Shown: positions 8,904 to 16,441, counted from the stretch's first letter. The stretch: DNA of 25,042 bases from Methylococcaceae bacterium (GCA_005779525.1 SXIZ01000113.1:1-25042), one strand, 5' to 3'. Numbers and translations are program-made. Notes: generated by a model not told the origin, from the letters alone.

Positions 8904-8963
8904 AAACATGTCTGTGTTAGGAATATCCTTAACCCTAGAAAGAGCAGTTGAAAGCTTGAAGCA

Positions 8964-8997
8964 CCGTTCGTGCTGAGCACTGTCGAAGCATGGACGG
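8964..8997 (+). repeat. 34-nt repeat unit, copy 1
   Basis: Begins CCGTTCGTGCTGAG and ends GTCGAAGCATGGACGG. It fills the tip of the first large hairpin of the composite element. It matches copy 2, read on the other strand, at 28 of 34 positions. The core resembles the palindromic TTCGT..TGAG..GTCGAA repeats scattered through many proteobacterial genomes. Confidence 0.75.
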
Positions 8998-9036
8998 TGT
9001 TTCAAGCTTTCACCCGATGGGTGAGTCCTATAAATT

Positions 9037-9070
9037 CCGCTCATGCTTCGACTAAACTCAGCACGAACGG
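9037..9070 (-). repeat. 34-nt repeat unit, copy 2 (inverted)
   Basis: On the minus strand it begins CCGTTCGTGCTGAG and continues with AGTCGAAGCATG. It forms the tip of the third hairpin, opposite in orientation to copy 1. The differences lie mainly in four central bases and two near the end. Confidence 0.75.
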
Positions 9071-9307
9071 AATTTATAGGACTCAACTGCTCTTTCTAGG
9101 TTAACGATTATGGAGTGGCTTTCAGCTTAAATTATTCTGGGTTAAATTGTTAACAGTGAATCTAATCGTTTGCTGGCTGTGTAATGACGCTCGAGCAAGC
9201 GTTAGCACCAAAAATTCCAGCTTTAGCGTTAATGCGGTATTCCCCTAGCCCAAAAAGTCACGACTCCCCCTATAATATGGCTTTTTCCCCAACGTACTTC
9301 AGTCGCC

Positions 9308-12300
9308 ATGTTATCCCTCTTAATCCGGTTTTCCATACGTTACTCTGGCATTGTTATGGTGTTGGCGGTACTTATACTTATGTATGGTATACACCGTTTT
9401 GCAACCGCTGGCCTAGATATTTTTCCGGATTTTGCCCCTAAGCAAGTCATTATTCAAACAGAATCGCCGGGATATTCTGCCGATCAAGTAGAGATTTTGG
9501 TCACCCAGCCTCTAGAAAAAGGCTTAAGTGGTTTAGCGGATTTGCAGATAATCCGCTCAGAATCTATCCAAGGTTTATCGGTGGTCAAAGCGATTTTTCA
9601 GGAACACACGGATATTTATCGTGATCGGCAATTAGTCAACGAGCGTTTAGCAACGCTTAATCTCGGGGTCGCGACGCCGCGTATTGTGCCCTTGTCATCC
9701 GCGTCTGCCACCGTATTAACACTTGGCGTGCACTCGACTGCGCAGAATTTAATGACGTTACGCAGTGTGGTCGATTGGGTGTTGCTACCTCGATTGTTGG
9801 CGGTTCCGGGGGTGGCAGATGTGAATGTATTTGGCGGCGAGATTAAACAATTACATATCCAAGTAAAACCCGAGCAATTGCGCCGTTTTCATCTGAGTTT
9901 GGATGAGGTCATTGCGGCGGCGGAACAGGCTGGGAAGATTCAGGGCGGTGGATTTATTGAAAACCAGAATCAAAGATTTACGTTAGAAATGACAGGATAT
10001 GCTGTTACCCCAGAGCAATTGCAACATATTGTCGTGCAGCGTGCTCAAGGTGAAAATATTACTTTAGGGCAAGTAGCTGATATCCGTTTTGCCCCTGAAC
10101 CGCCGATGAGTGCCGCGCAAATTATGGGCACGCCTGGGGTGGTCTTAATGGTGATTGGGCAGCGTGAAGCTAATACGCTGACGGTCTCGCGTGCTGTTGA
10201 ACAAGCCATGCGGGAATTACAACCGTTGTTACAGGCGCAAGGCATTGAATCAGGTGAACCTTTATTTCGCCCGGCAGATTATATTGAGCGTTCAGTACAT
10301 AATTTATCGGGACATTTGCTGTTAGGTGGGTTGTTTGTACTGTTAGTGTTGTTTTTCTTTCTGTTCAATCTACAGGCTGCTTTTATTGCGGCGTTAGCAA
10401 TACCCGTGTCCTTATTCACTGCCGTGATTATTTTGTTAGCAAGTGGTGTGAATCTCAATATCATGGTGCTGGGTGGACTGGCTATCGCCTTGGGGGAAGT
10501 TGTCGATGATGCCATTATCGATACCGAAAATATTTTTCGCCGCTTGCGTGAAAATCTGCAATTGCCCCAGCCTTTGCCCGCAGCTGAGGTAGTTTACCGA
10601 GCCTCGATAGAAGTACGTAGTTCTGTGGTGTATGCCAGCTTTATTGTCGCGTTAGTGTTTGTCCCGTTAATGACGCTGGGTGGGGTTGCTGGTCGGTTGT
10701 TTGCGCCTTTAGGGATGTCGTATATTTTGGCGATTTTGATGTCGTTATTGGTGGCATTAACCTTAACCCCGGCACTCTGTTTTGCATTATTGGCGCGAAA
10801 AAATCCCGTGAGCTTGGGAGTCCCGCCACTGGTTAAATATCTACAATTGAGTTATGGGCGGCTATTGCGCAAGGTCAATCAATATTTTAAACCGTTACTC
10901 CTGATCGGCGGGGTGCTCTGTGTCCTCGGGGTTTACACCTTTATGCAGTTAGGACATAAATTTTTGCCGGAATTGCGCGAAGGTCACTTTATTGTGCATA
11001 CCGCGAGTTTGCCAGGCACGGCACTACAAGAGTCCTTGCGGATAGGAACGGAATTGACGGAGCAGTTTAAGGGGATTGCTGGCGTGGTTTCGGTGTCCCA
11101 ATGGGCGGGACGGGCGGAACGTGGCGCCGATACTTATGGCAGTCATTACAGTGAATATGAAGTGCGCTTAAAAGCTATGTCTGGGCAGGAACAGCAGCAG
11201 GTATTAGACCAGCTGCGGCAAATCCTCGCGCACTTCCCCGGTATTGTTTACGAAGCGAATACCTTTTTAACCGAGCGCATTAATGAAACATTGTCAGGCT
11301 ATACTGCGCCAGTGGTGGTTAACATTTATGGCAATAGCTTAGCTGAATTGGATGAAAAAGCACGCGCAGTGGCCGCGGTAATGCAAGGAATTCCTGGGGC
11401 GACGGATATTCAACTGCGCTCACCTCCTGGTACTCCAGTGGTAAATATACAGTTGGATTTGCAGCGGATACAGCATTATGGTTTGCGCCCCGCGCAAGTG
11501 ATGGATGCGGTACAAGCTGCCTATGCGGGCAGGGTGGTTGGGCGTCATTATGCGGACAATCAACCCTATGCGGTTGCCGTGATTTTACCTAAGCTTAACC
11601 GTGAGGATCCACAGCTTTTAGGCGACTTGCCTCTGCGTTCTGCAGAGGGGGTGTTGATAAGTTTGGCGCAAGTGGCGAATATTTATCAAACTGAGGGACG
11701 CTATAATATTTTACATCAACAAGCGCGTCGCTATCAGGCAGTCACGTGTAATGTGAAGCAGGATGATTTAGGCGTATTTTTAGCGACGCTAGAAGCCAAC
11801 ATCGCGCAGCAGGTTGTGTTAAGTCAGGGAATGTATCTTGAATATACGGGGGCCGCGGTCGAACAGTCCGCCGCAAAAAAAGCCTTATGGATACAAGCAT
11901 TATTTGTCAGTATGGGCGTTTTACTGTTGATTTATATGGCTATCGGTAATTTGCAACAGCTGGTACTGACCTTATGTAACCTTCCTTTTTCACTGCTGGG
12001 CGGCGTGGCGGCGATTGTGCTGACTGGCGCCAGTTTTTCTGTGGGTTCGATGGTTGGGTTTATTACCCTTTTTGGTATCACTGTGCGTAACAGTATTATG
12101 CTATTGTCGCATTACCAGTATCTAGTGCATGTAGAACAAAAGCCCTGGAATTTTGCAACCATGCTGCAAGGTGCCGAGGAGCGTTTGCCTTCCATTTTGA
12201 TGACGGCTTTGGTCACCGCGCTGGCGATGTTTCCTATCGCATTTAATAGTGATAATCCGGGACGTGAAATTATGGGGCCGATGGCGGCGATTATTATTGG

Positions 12301-12391
12301 GGGGCTAGCGAGTTCTACTATTCTGAATTTATTGTTATTACCCGTGATCTTATTACGCTATGCAAAATTTAAAACAAGCGCCGCTTATTAA
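9308..12391 (+). CDS. RND-family efflux permease, CzcA/CusA-like
   Basis: A 1027-residue inner-membrane RND permease that would use the proton gradient to export a substrate across the envelope. Layout is standard: first helix about 14-30, a large periplasmic loop (about 31-335), helices 335-500, a second loop, and helices from about 860 to the end. In helix 4, GEVVDDAIIDTEN (396-408) places Asp400 and Glu407 seven residues apart, the spacing of the charged pair in heavy-metal RND pumps CzcA and CusA. SESIQGLSVVKAIF (84-97) is also typical of that group. No membrane-fusion or outer-membrane partner gene is next to it. The ATG lacks a clear ribosome binding site. RND membership is certain; metal specificity is only suggested. 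Confidence 0.9.
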   Translation: MLSLLIRFSIRYSGIVMVLAVLILMYGIHRFATAGLDIFPDFAPKQVIIQTESPGYSADQVEILVTQPLEKGLSGLADLQIIRSESIQGLSVVKAIFQEHTDIYRDRQLVNERLATLNLGVATPRIVPLSSASATVLTLGVHSTAQNLMTLRSVVDWVLLPRLLAVPGVADVNVFGGEIKQLHIQVKPEQLRRFHLSLDEVIAAAEQAGKIQGGGFIENQNQRFTLEMTGYAVTPEQLQHIVVQRAQGENITLGQVADIRFAPEPPMSAAQIMGTPGVVLMVIGQREANTLTVSRAVEQAMRELQPLLQAQGIESGEPLFRPADYIERSVHNLSGHLLLGGLFVLLVLFFFLFNLQAAFIAALAIPVSLFTAVIILLASGVNLNIMVLGGLAIALGEVVDDAIIDTENIFRRLRENLQLPQPLPAAEVVYRASIEVRSSVVYASFIVALVFVPLMTLGGVAGRLFAPLGMSYILAILMSLLVALTLTPALCFALLARKNPVSLGVPPLVKYLQLSYGRLLRKVNQYFKPLLLIGGVLCVLGVYTFMQLGHKFLPELREGHFIVHTASLPGTALQESLRIGTELTEQFKGIAGVVSVSQWAGRAERGADTYGSHYSEYEVRLKAMSGQEQQQVLDQLRQILAHFPGIVYEANTFLTERINETLSGYTAPVVVNIYGNSLAELDEKARAVAAVMQGIPGATDIQLRSPPGTPVVNIQLDLQRIQHYGLRPAQVMDAVQAAYAGRVVGRHYADNQPYAVAVILPKLNREDPQLLGDLPLRSAEGVLISLAQVANIYQTEGRYNILHQQARRYQAVTCNVKQDDLGVFLATLEANIAQQVVLSQGMYLEYTGAAVEQSAAKKALWIQALFVSMGVLLLIYMAIGNLQQLVLTLCNLPFSLLGGVAAIVLTGASFSVGSMVGFITLFGITVRNSIMLLSHYQYLVHVEQKPWNFATMLQGAEERLPSILMTALVTALAMFPIAFNSDNPGREIMGPMAAIIIGGLASSTILNLLLLPVILLRYAKFKTSAAY

Positions 12392-12461
12392 TTTCAAATA
12401 AGCAGATGCGGGTTATACTGTAGCGGTTTTTTAGTTAATTTAGAGTGGATTTGCAAAAATT

Positions 12462-13208
12462 ATGGTGAAAAGTAATAAAGTCGCAGCGCCGCGGAATAGA
12501 GGCATCTATTTGTTGCCCAATTTATTTACTACAGGTGCCATGTTTTCAGGTTTTTATGCCATGACTTCGGCGATTAATGGGCATTTTGAAACTGCCGCAG
12601 TTGCGATTTTTGTTGCCATGATCCTCGATGGTTTGGATGGACGGGTCGCGCGCTTAACCAATACCCAAAGTGAATTTGGGGTGCAGTATGACAGTCTCTC
12701 CGATATGGTTTCATTTGGTGTGGCACCAGGCTTAGTCATGTATTTGTGGGTGCTTTCTTCCATGGGTAAATTTGGCTTATTTGCCGCATTTGTGCACACT
12801 GCAGGTGGAGCATTGCGCTTAGCTCGATTTAACACTCAAGTGACCACTGCAGATAAACGCTATTTTCAAGGTTTACCTAGTCCCGCGGCGGCGGCAATTT
12901 TGGCGGGCTTTATTTGGGTGTGCAGCGAATTTCAATATGATGTGCAGTCGATTAAGTTTTTGGCGGCAGTGTTAGCGATTTCAACGGGCCTATTAATGGT
13001 GAGTAATTTCCGTTATTCGAGTTTTAAAGAAATCGATTTAAAAGGTAAGGTTTCCTTCTTGGTCGCCATTGGCGTGATGTTGGGGTTAGCGTTTATCTTG
13101 GCACAGCCACAAGTACTCTTGTTTTTATTGTTTTTGGGGTATGCCATTTCCGGTCCGTTGGTGACTTTAGTGATGCGCAAACGCAAACGACAAAGTCGCA
13201 ATTCCTGA
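12462..13208 (+). CDS. pssA: CDP-diacylglycerol-serine O-phosphatidyltransferase
   Basis: PssA makes phosphatidylserine from CDP-diacylglycerol and serine in the inner membrane, the committed step to phosphatidylethanolamine. The 248-residue protein has the CDP-alcohol phosphatidyltransferase signature in full: Asp59-Gly60, Ala63-Arg64, Gly73, Asp77 and Asp81 within DGLDGRVARLTNTQSEFG and the following YDSLSD. Several hydrophobic helices follow (about 88-105, 140-155, 165-182, 200-215, 216-236). This is the membrane-embedded class II enzyme found in many methanotrophs, not the phospholipase-D-like enzyme of E. coli. The neighbourhood pssA-leuA is common in related genomes. A weak GAGTGGA precedes the ATG. 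Confidence 0.92.
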   Translation: MVKSNKVAAPRNRGIYLLPNLFTTGAMFSGFYAMTSAINGHFETAAVAIFVAMILDGLDGRVARLTNTQSEFGVQYDSLSDMVSFGVAPGLVMYLWVLSSMGKFGLFAAFVHTAGGALRLARFNTQVTTADKRYFQGLPSPAAAAILAGFIWVCSEFQYDVQSIKFLAAVLAISTGLLMVSNFRYSSFKEIDLKGKVSFLVAIGVMLGLAFILAQPQVLLFLLFLGYAISGPLVTLVMRKRKRQSRNS

Positions 13209-13213
13209 AGCGC

Positions 13214-13242
13214 TTGAGCGCTAACACATAATCGCGTATAGT
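13214..13242 (+). promoter_or_regulatory. Predicted sigma-70 promoter for the leuA leader
   Basis: TTGAGC (13214-13219) and TATAGT (13237-13242) are separated by exactly 17 bases. They match the consensus hexamers at 4 and 5 of 6 positions. The predicted transcription start, about 7 bases downstream, coincides with the ATG of the small frame at 13249. The -35 overlaps a short hairpin AGCGC-TTGA-GCGCT that follows pssA. Confidence 0.55.
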
Positions 13243-13248
13243 TGCCAC

Positions 13249-13320
13249 ATGAACATTTTTAAAAGCTCAATTACCCCTATCTGCATCTGCTTATTCAAGC
13301 TCAGCGTCCTGCTGCCCTGA
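13249..13320 (+). CDS. Candidate leader peptide of leuA, rich in Ile and Leu
   Basis: A 23-codon frame lies between pssA and leuA. It contains four Ile, four Leu and one Val, nine branched-chain residues in all, including ITPICICLF and a tail VLLP with Val-Leu-Leu codons just before the stop. This composition fits a ribosome-mediated attenuator for leucine or isoleucine/valine, as in leu and ilv leaders of enterobacteria. It has no Shine-Dalgarno, but the predicted promoter would start the RNA at or next to its ATG, allowing leaderless initiation. A short GC hairpin overlaps its stop, and a hairpin without a U-run lies before leuA. The frame is real; its translation and role are inferred. Confidence 0.45.
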   Translation: MNIFKSSITPICICLFKLSVLLP

Positions 13321-13363
13321 GGGGCTAAAGACTGCGTATCCGATTATCTAAAATTCTATCTGC

Positions 13364-13381
13364 ATCAACCTATGGGTTGAT
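13364..13381 (+). promoter_or_regulatory. Hairpin just upstream of leuA
   Basis: ATCAACC-TATG-GGTTGAT is a perfect 7-bp stem with a 4-base loop, ending 26 nt before the leuA start. No poly-T follows, so if it regulates, control of translation or an alternative fold is more likely than termination. The 11-mer CTATCTGCATC at 13356-13366 running into it is repeated exactly inside the leader frame at 13277-13287. Confidence 0.45.
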
Positions 13382-13407
13382 TGTGCTTCCTATATGGCGA
13401 TATTCAT

Positions 13408-14952
13408 ATGAACGATAAATTAATTATATTTGATACGACTTTGCGCGATGGCGAGCAAAGTCCTGGGGCGTCGATGACGCGTGATGAAAAAGTGCGTATT
13501 GCACGGGCTTTAGAGCGTTTACGGGTCGATGTGATTGAAGCAGGATTTCCTGCGGCCAGCGTCGGTGATTTTGAAGCGGTCGAAGCCGTCGCCCAGGCGA
13601 TTAAAGACAGTACTGTGTGTGGTTTAGCGCGGGCGCTGGACAAAGACATAGATCGGGCGGGCCACGCCTTGAAAGCCGCGCAACGTTCACGTATTCATAC
13701 TTTTATTGCAACCTCGCCGATACATATGCAACAAAAGTTAAAAATGCAGCCAGAAGAAGTGATCGAGCATGCGGTCAGGGCAGTCAAACGTGCACGTCAA
13801 TTTACCGATGATGTTGAGTTTTCACCTGAAGATGCGGGACGTTCGGAAGAGGATTTTTTGTGTCGCATACTCGAAGCTGTGATTGATGCTGGCGCAACTA
13901 CCTTAAATATTCCCGATACCGTAGGTTACAGCGTTCCGCAACAATTTGGGGCGACCATCGCTAATTTGATCCACCGTATTCCCAATTCTGATAAAGCAAT
14001 ATTTTCAGTACATTGTCATAATGATTTAGGTCTTGCAGTGGCGAATTCCTTGGCAGCCGTAATGAACGGTGCGCGGCAGGTCGAATGTACTATTAATGGC
14101 TTAGGTGAGCGCGCGGGGAATGCTTCTTTAGAAGAAGTCGTCATGGCTATACGAACACGCCGTGATATTTTTGCCTGTCAAACCACTTTGGATACCCGTG
14201 AAATTATGACCTGTTCGCGTTTGGTGTCCTCGATTACTGGTTTTCCAGTACAGCCGAACAAAGCTATCGTCGGTGCCAATGCGTTCGCGCATGAATCCGG
14301 TATTCATCAAGATGGCGTGTTAAAACACCGGGAAACCTACGAAATTATGCGCGCCGAAGATGTGGGTTGGGCGGCGAATAAAATGGTGCTTGGTAAGCAT
14401 TCAGGACGTAATGCCTTCAAAAGTCGCATGACCGAATTAGGCATGTTATTTAACTCTGAAGAAGAGTTGAATGATGCGTTTTTCCGTTTTAAGCAATTGG
14501 CAGATAAAAAGCACGAAATATTTGACGAAGATTTGCAAGCCCTGATTTCCGAAGCTAGTTTTGAAGCGGAAGACGAACACATTAAATTAATCGCATTAAA
14601 AGTCTGTTCCGAAACAGGCGAAATTCCTAACGCGCAGGTAACTTTGCGCATTGATGGGGCAGAAGTTAAAGGGACGGCCGCGGGTGGCGGCGCAGTCGAT
14701 GCTAGCTTGAAAGCCATTGAAAGCTTAGTGAATACTCAAGCTACCCTAGAATTATACTCGGTGAATAACATCACCAATGGTACTGATGCTCAAGGTGAAG
14801 TTACGGTGAGGTTGGAAAAAGCTGGGCGTATCGTGAATGGTTCGGGGGCGGATACCGACATTGTCATTGCTTCGGCCAAAGCGTATATCAATGCGGTGAA
14901 TAAGTTATTAACGCCGAATCAACGCCAGCATCCACAAAAGGGGGATGTTTAA
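13408..14952 (+). CDS. leuA: 2-isopropylmalate synthase
   Basis: LeuA condenses acetyl-CoA with 2-ketoisovalerate, the first committed step of leucine synthesis in the cytoplasm. From the ATG at 13408 the protein has 514 residues, the usual length. The N-terminal TIM barrel opens with FDTTLRDGEQSPG (8-20), including the catalytic Arg13-Asp14. The metal ligands His202 and His204 are in SVHCHNDLG, and GLGERAGNASLEE follows. The C-terminal part from about 390 is the LeuA dimer domain that binds leucine for feedback inhibition. The frame opens at a TTG nine codons earlier, but those residues are outside the family and overlap the leader hairpin. The closest alternatives, citramalate and homocitrate synthase, fit less well given this length and the domain order. 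Confidence 0.93.
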   Translation: MNDKLIIFDTTLRDGEQSPGASMTRDEKVRIARALERLRVDVIEAGFPAASVGDFEAVEAVAQAIKDSTVCGLARALDKDIDRAGHALKAAQRSRIHTFIATSPIHMQQKLKMQPEEVIEHAVRAVKRARQFTDDVEFSPEDAGRSEEDFLCRILEAVIDAGATTLNIPDTVGYSVPQQFGATIANLIHRIPNSDKAIFSVHCHNDLGLAVANSLAAVMNGARQVECTINGLGERAGNASLEEVVMAIRTRRDIFACQTTLDTREIMTCSRLVSSITGFPVQPNKAIVGANAFAHESGIHQDGVLKHRETYEIMRAEDVGWAANKMVLGKHSGRNAFKSRMTELGMLFNSEEELNDAFFRFKQLADKKHEIFDEDLQALISEASFEAEDEHIKLIALKVCSETGEIPNAQVTLRIDGAEVKGTAAGGGAVDASLKAIESLVNTQATLELYSVNNITNGTDAQGEVTVRLEKAGRIVNGSGADTDIVIASAKAYINAVNKLLTPNQRQHPQKGDV

Positions 14953-14964
14953 TTCTATCTAAAG

Positions 14965-14987
14965 GCTCAGAATTATCTATTCTGAGC
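14965..14987 (+). terminator. Hairpin downstream of leuA, possible terminator without U-run
   Basis: GCTCAGAAT-TATCT-ATTCTGAGC is a perfect 9-bp stem with a 5-base loop, 13 nt after the leuA stop. No T-run follows, so intrinsic termination would be weak. It may instead protect the 3' end of the transcript. Confidence 0.45.
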
Positions 14988-15429
14988 TAGGTAATCGACC
15001 AAGGATTGAGTTGTTTGGCGCTTATAAGCGTTAGGCAACTTTATTCTTGTTACACCTAGCAAGTGCATAGCTTTTAGGCTTGTGCACCCAAGCTAAGCCT
15101 ATGTCGCACTGTTACATTTTGCACAACTACGTTCAAAAAGACGTACCTTGGAAAGCGCGATAATCTGCGCACTCACGTGTCTGTTACTTCAGATCGGTTT
15201 TGAAAAATTCCGTAATAAATACTTTATGCATCAGCGATGATCGCTATACAGTATGAGGTTAATACTAGATGTCCCCCTAGGTATTACCATTATGAGTACT
15301 CGGTTCTGGTGATGCAATTTCAAGTGGTTGCCATGTCTTAAAGTTTGCTGCATCTAAGTCGGGCATTAGATCATGCTGTTAGGGCAATGGCTAGATCTGT
15401 GAGCAGATAATTTTTTTTCTCTGTAATAG

Positions 15430-15459
15430 CTGACCTTTTGGGTACAACATCGCTACAAT
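15430..15459 (+). promoter_or_regulatory. Predicted sigma-70 promoter of rimI
   Basis: CTGACC (15430-15435) and TACAAT (15454-15459) lie 18 bases apart, with 4 and 5 matches to the consensus hexamers. The predicted start is near 15466, followed by AGAGGA before the rimI ATG. Confidence 0.45.
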
Positions 15460-15495
15460 AGCGCAAAATTTACTCCCTTAAGAGGATGGGCATTC

Positions 15496-16041
15496 ATGGT
15501 TTTGGAATTTTTAGATCGGATGAAAAATATAGTTACTTATGATGCTGATCGAGAATTTTATGCGAAAGTTTTTCCCGATTCGGTGCCGCGTAAAGATTTA
15601 ATGCGCTTGCGACGCATGCGAACTGCCGACTTGCCCCAAGTTTTGGCCATTGAAAATGCAAATTATAAATTTCCGTGGTGTCAGGAGGTGTTTGAAGACT
15701 GCTTGCGAGTAAACTACAGTTGTTGGGTGTGCGAGGAGTCGGACAAAGTTCTTGGCTTTAGTATTGTCTCGATTGCAGTGGGCGAAGCGCATATCTTAAA
15801 TATTAATGTGGATCCTGCAGAACAAGGGCAAGGCATAGGCCGCATGATGCTAGAAAATCTGATTGCCGTCGCGCGTAGCAAAGATGCTGAAACGGTGTTT
15901 TTAGAGGTTAGGCCTTCTAATTCGGTGGCAATTGCGTTATACGAGTCGATGGGCTTTAACGAGATTGGCCTACGGAAAGGCTATTATCCCGCGGAACATG
16001 GTCGTGAAGATGCATTAATGCTGGCTTTGGAGTTGGTTTAA
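15496..16041 (+). CDS. rimI: Ribosomal protein S18 alanine N-acetyltransferase
   Basis: A GNAT-fold enzyme that acetylates the N-terminal alanine of ribosomal protein S18 with acetyl-CoA. The acetyl-CoA loop is EQGQGIG (109-115). The catalytic Glu137 in LEVR and Tyr149 in ALYESMGF have the same 12-residue spacing as Glu103 and Tyr115 of E. coli RimI, and the C-terminal YYPAEHGREDALMLAL is diagnostic. The protein has 181 residues, about 30 more than E. coli RimI: an N-terminal extension (1-34) precedes the usual LRRMRTADLP start. I keep the ATG at 15496 because AAGAGGA is well placed upstream; a later ATG at 15601 would give the standard length. Confidence 0.9.
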   Translation: MVLEFLDRMKNIVTYDADREFYAKVFPDSVPRKDLMRLRRMRTADLPQVLAIENANYKFPWCQEVFEDCLRVNYSCWVCEESDKVLGFSIVSIAVGEAHILNINVDPAEQGQGIGRMMLENLIAVARSKDAETVFLEVRPSNSVAIALYESMGFNEIGLRKGYYPAEHGREDALMLALELV

Positions 16042-16064
16042 GGCGTGTCTCAAGGAACTGCAAA

Positions 16065-16090
16065 CCGGGTAGTTTAGTTAGACTACCCGG
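16065..16090. terminator. Convergent hairpin between rimI and yegP
   Basis: CCGGGTAGT-TTAGTTAG-ACTACCCGG is a perfect GC-rich 9-bp stem between two genes that converge. The flanks have only short A/T runs (AAAAA on the right, TTT on the minus-strand side), so it is a modest two-way terminator. Confidence 0.6.
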
Positions 16091-16103
16091 AAAAAGCTGA
16101 AAA

Positions 16104-16441
16104 TTAGTCGGTAATTTCGACGACTGCGGCGTCTGGGGCATTTTTTTTAACGGATTCTATGCCATTGTCACGACTCGCTTCTGACTCATACATTTGACTT
16201 TGACCAATAATTTGATGGTTGGCGGCTTTCAATACAAAGTAAGCCTTGTCGTTATTTGAGGTTTTACGTTCATAGCGAGCATTGTCTTCGGCATTTTTTT
16301 TTTGACCGACTCAATACCATTTTCCGCACTCGCTTTAGTTTTATACATTTCACTTGTTAAAATAATCTGCCCATTTCCTGCGAGTAGATTAAAGTGATAT
16401 TCGCCATTTTTTGCCTGCTTTAATTCAAATTTTCCAGCCAT
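16104..16441 (-). pseudogene. yegP: YegP-like DUF1508 protein with a frameshift in an A10 tract
   Basis: YegP proteins consist of two DUF1508 repeats, about 110 residues in all. Repeat 1 runs from the ATG (16439-16441): FELKQAKNGEYHFNLLAGNGQ, then MYKTKASAENGIESVKK. The frame then breaks at ten As (16294-16303 on the plus strand) and the zero frame ends at 16229. In another frame the family sequence continues: NAEDNARYERKTS, then AYFVLKAANHQIIG, MYESEASRDNGIESVKKNAP, ending at a TAA at 16104. At the same position of repeat 2 the tract is A8 and in frame. The whole is 338 nt, two more than 112 codons, so two extra As (or one missing) explain the break. It may be a sequencing error, a recent mutation, or be rescued by polymerase slippage. 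AAAGGA precedes the ATG. Function of the family is not known. Confidence 0.85.

Larger units (their letters stand above)
8929..9104. repeat. Composite inverted-repeat element able to fold as a cloverleaf
   Basis: An outer stem joins 8929-8951 with 9083-9104 (core CTAGAAAGAGCAGTTGA, 17 exact pairs, then a one-base bulge and TTAA). Inside it lie three hairpins laid end to end. The first pairs 8950-8967 with 8994-9011 (GAAAGCTTGAAGCACCGT, 18 pairs with one G-T). The second is CACCC-GAT-GGGTG at 9011-9023. The third pairs 9023-9039 with 9068-9084 (GAGTCCTATAAATTCCG, 17 exact pairs). Thus nearly every base is in a stem or a loop. It may be a non-autonomous mobile repeat (MITE-like), a DNA cruciform, or a structured transcript. 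No transposase gene is nearby. Confidence 0.85.
8904..9307. other. Intergenic region holding a cloverleaf-like repeat element
   Basis: These 404 bases contain no gene. The left half is filled by the inverted-repeat element at 8929-9104. The right half (9105-9307) precedes the RND permease and must contain its promoter if it has one; I see no convincing -35/-10 pair. A plus-strand frame at 9184-9441 runs into the RND gene in another frame and is rejected. Confidence 0.6.
14953..15495. other. 543-nt intergenic region with several small palindromes
   Basis: No protein gene or tRNA is visible between leuA and rimI. I see a 9-bp hairpin after leuA, the self-complementary CGCTTATAAGCG at 15019-15030, AGGCTT...AAGCCT at 15076-15100, and AGCGAT-G-ATCGCT at 15233-15245. 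A T-rich stretch lies near 15411-15418. The rimI promoter is at the right end. The region is large enough for a small RNA, but I cannot identify one. Confidence 0.45.

Noticed and set aside
8832..9086. 84-codon minus-strand frame over the repeat element
   Set aside because: It is the translation of the inverted repeats; such frames commonly arise from this kind of repeat and are spurious.
8929..9104. CRISPR array or intrinsic terminator
   Set aside because: There are only two repeat copies and they are inverted, not regularly spaced direct repeats; no T-run follows the outer stem.
9184..9441. 85-codon frame before the RND gene
   Set aside because: It overlaps the RND start in another frame and has no recognisable features.
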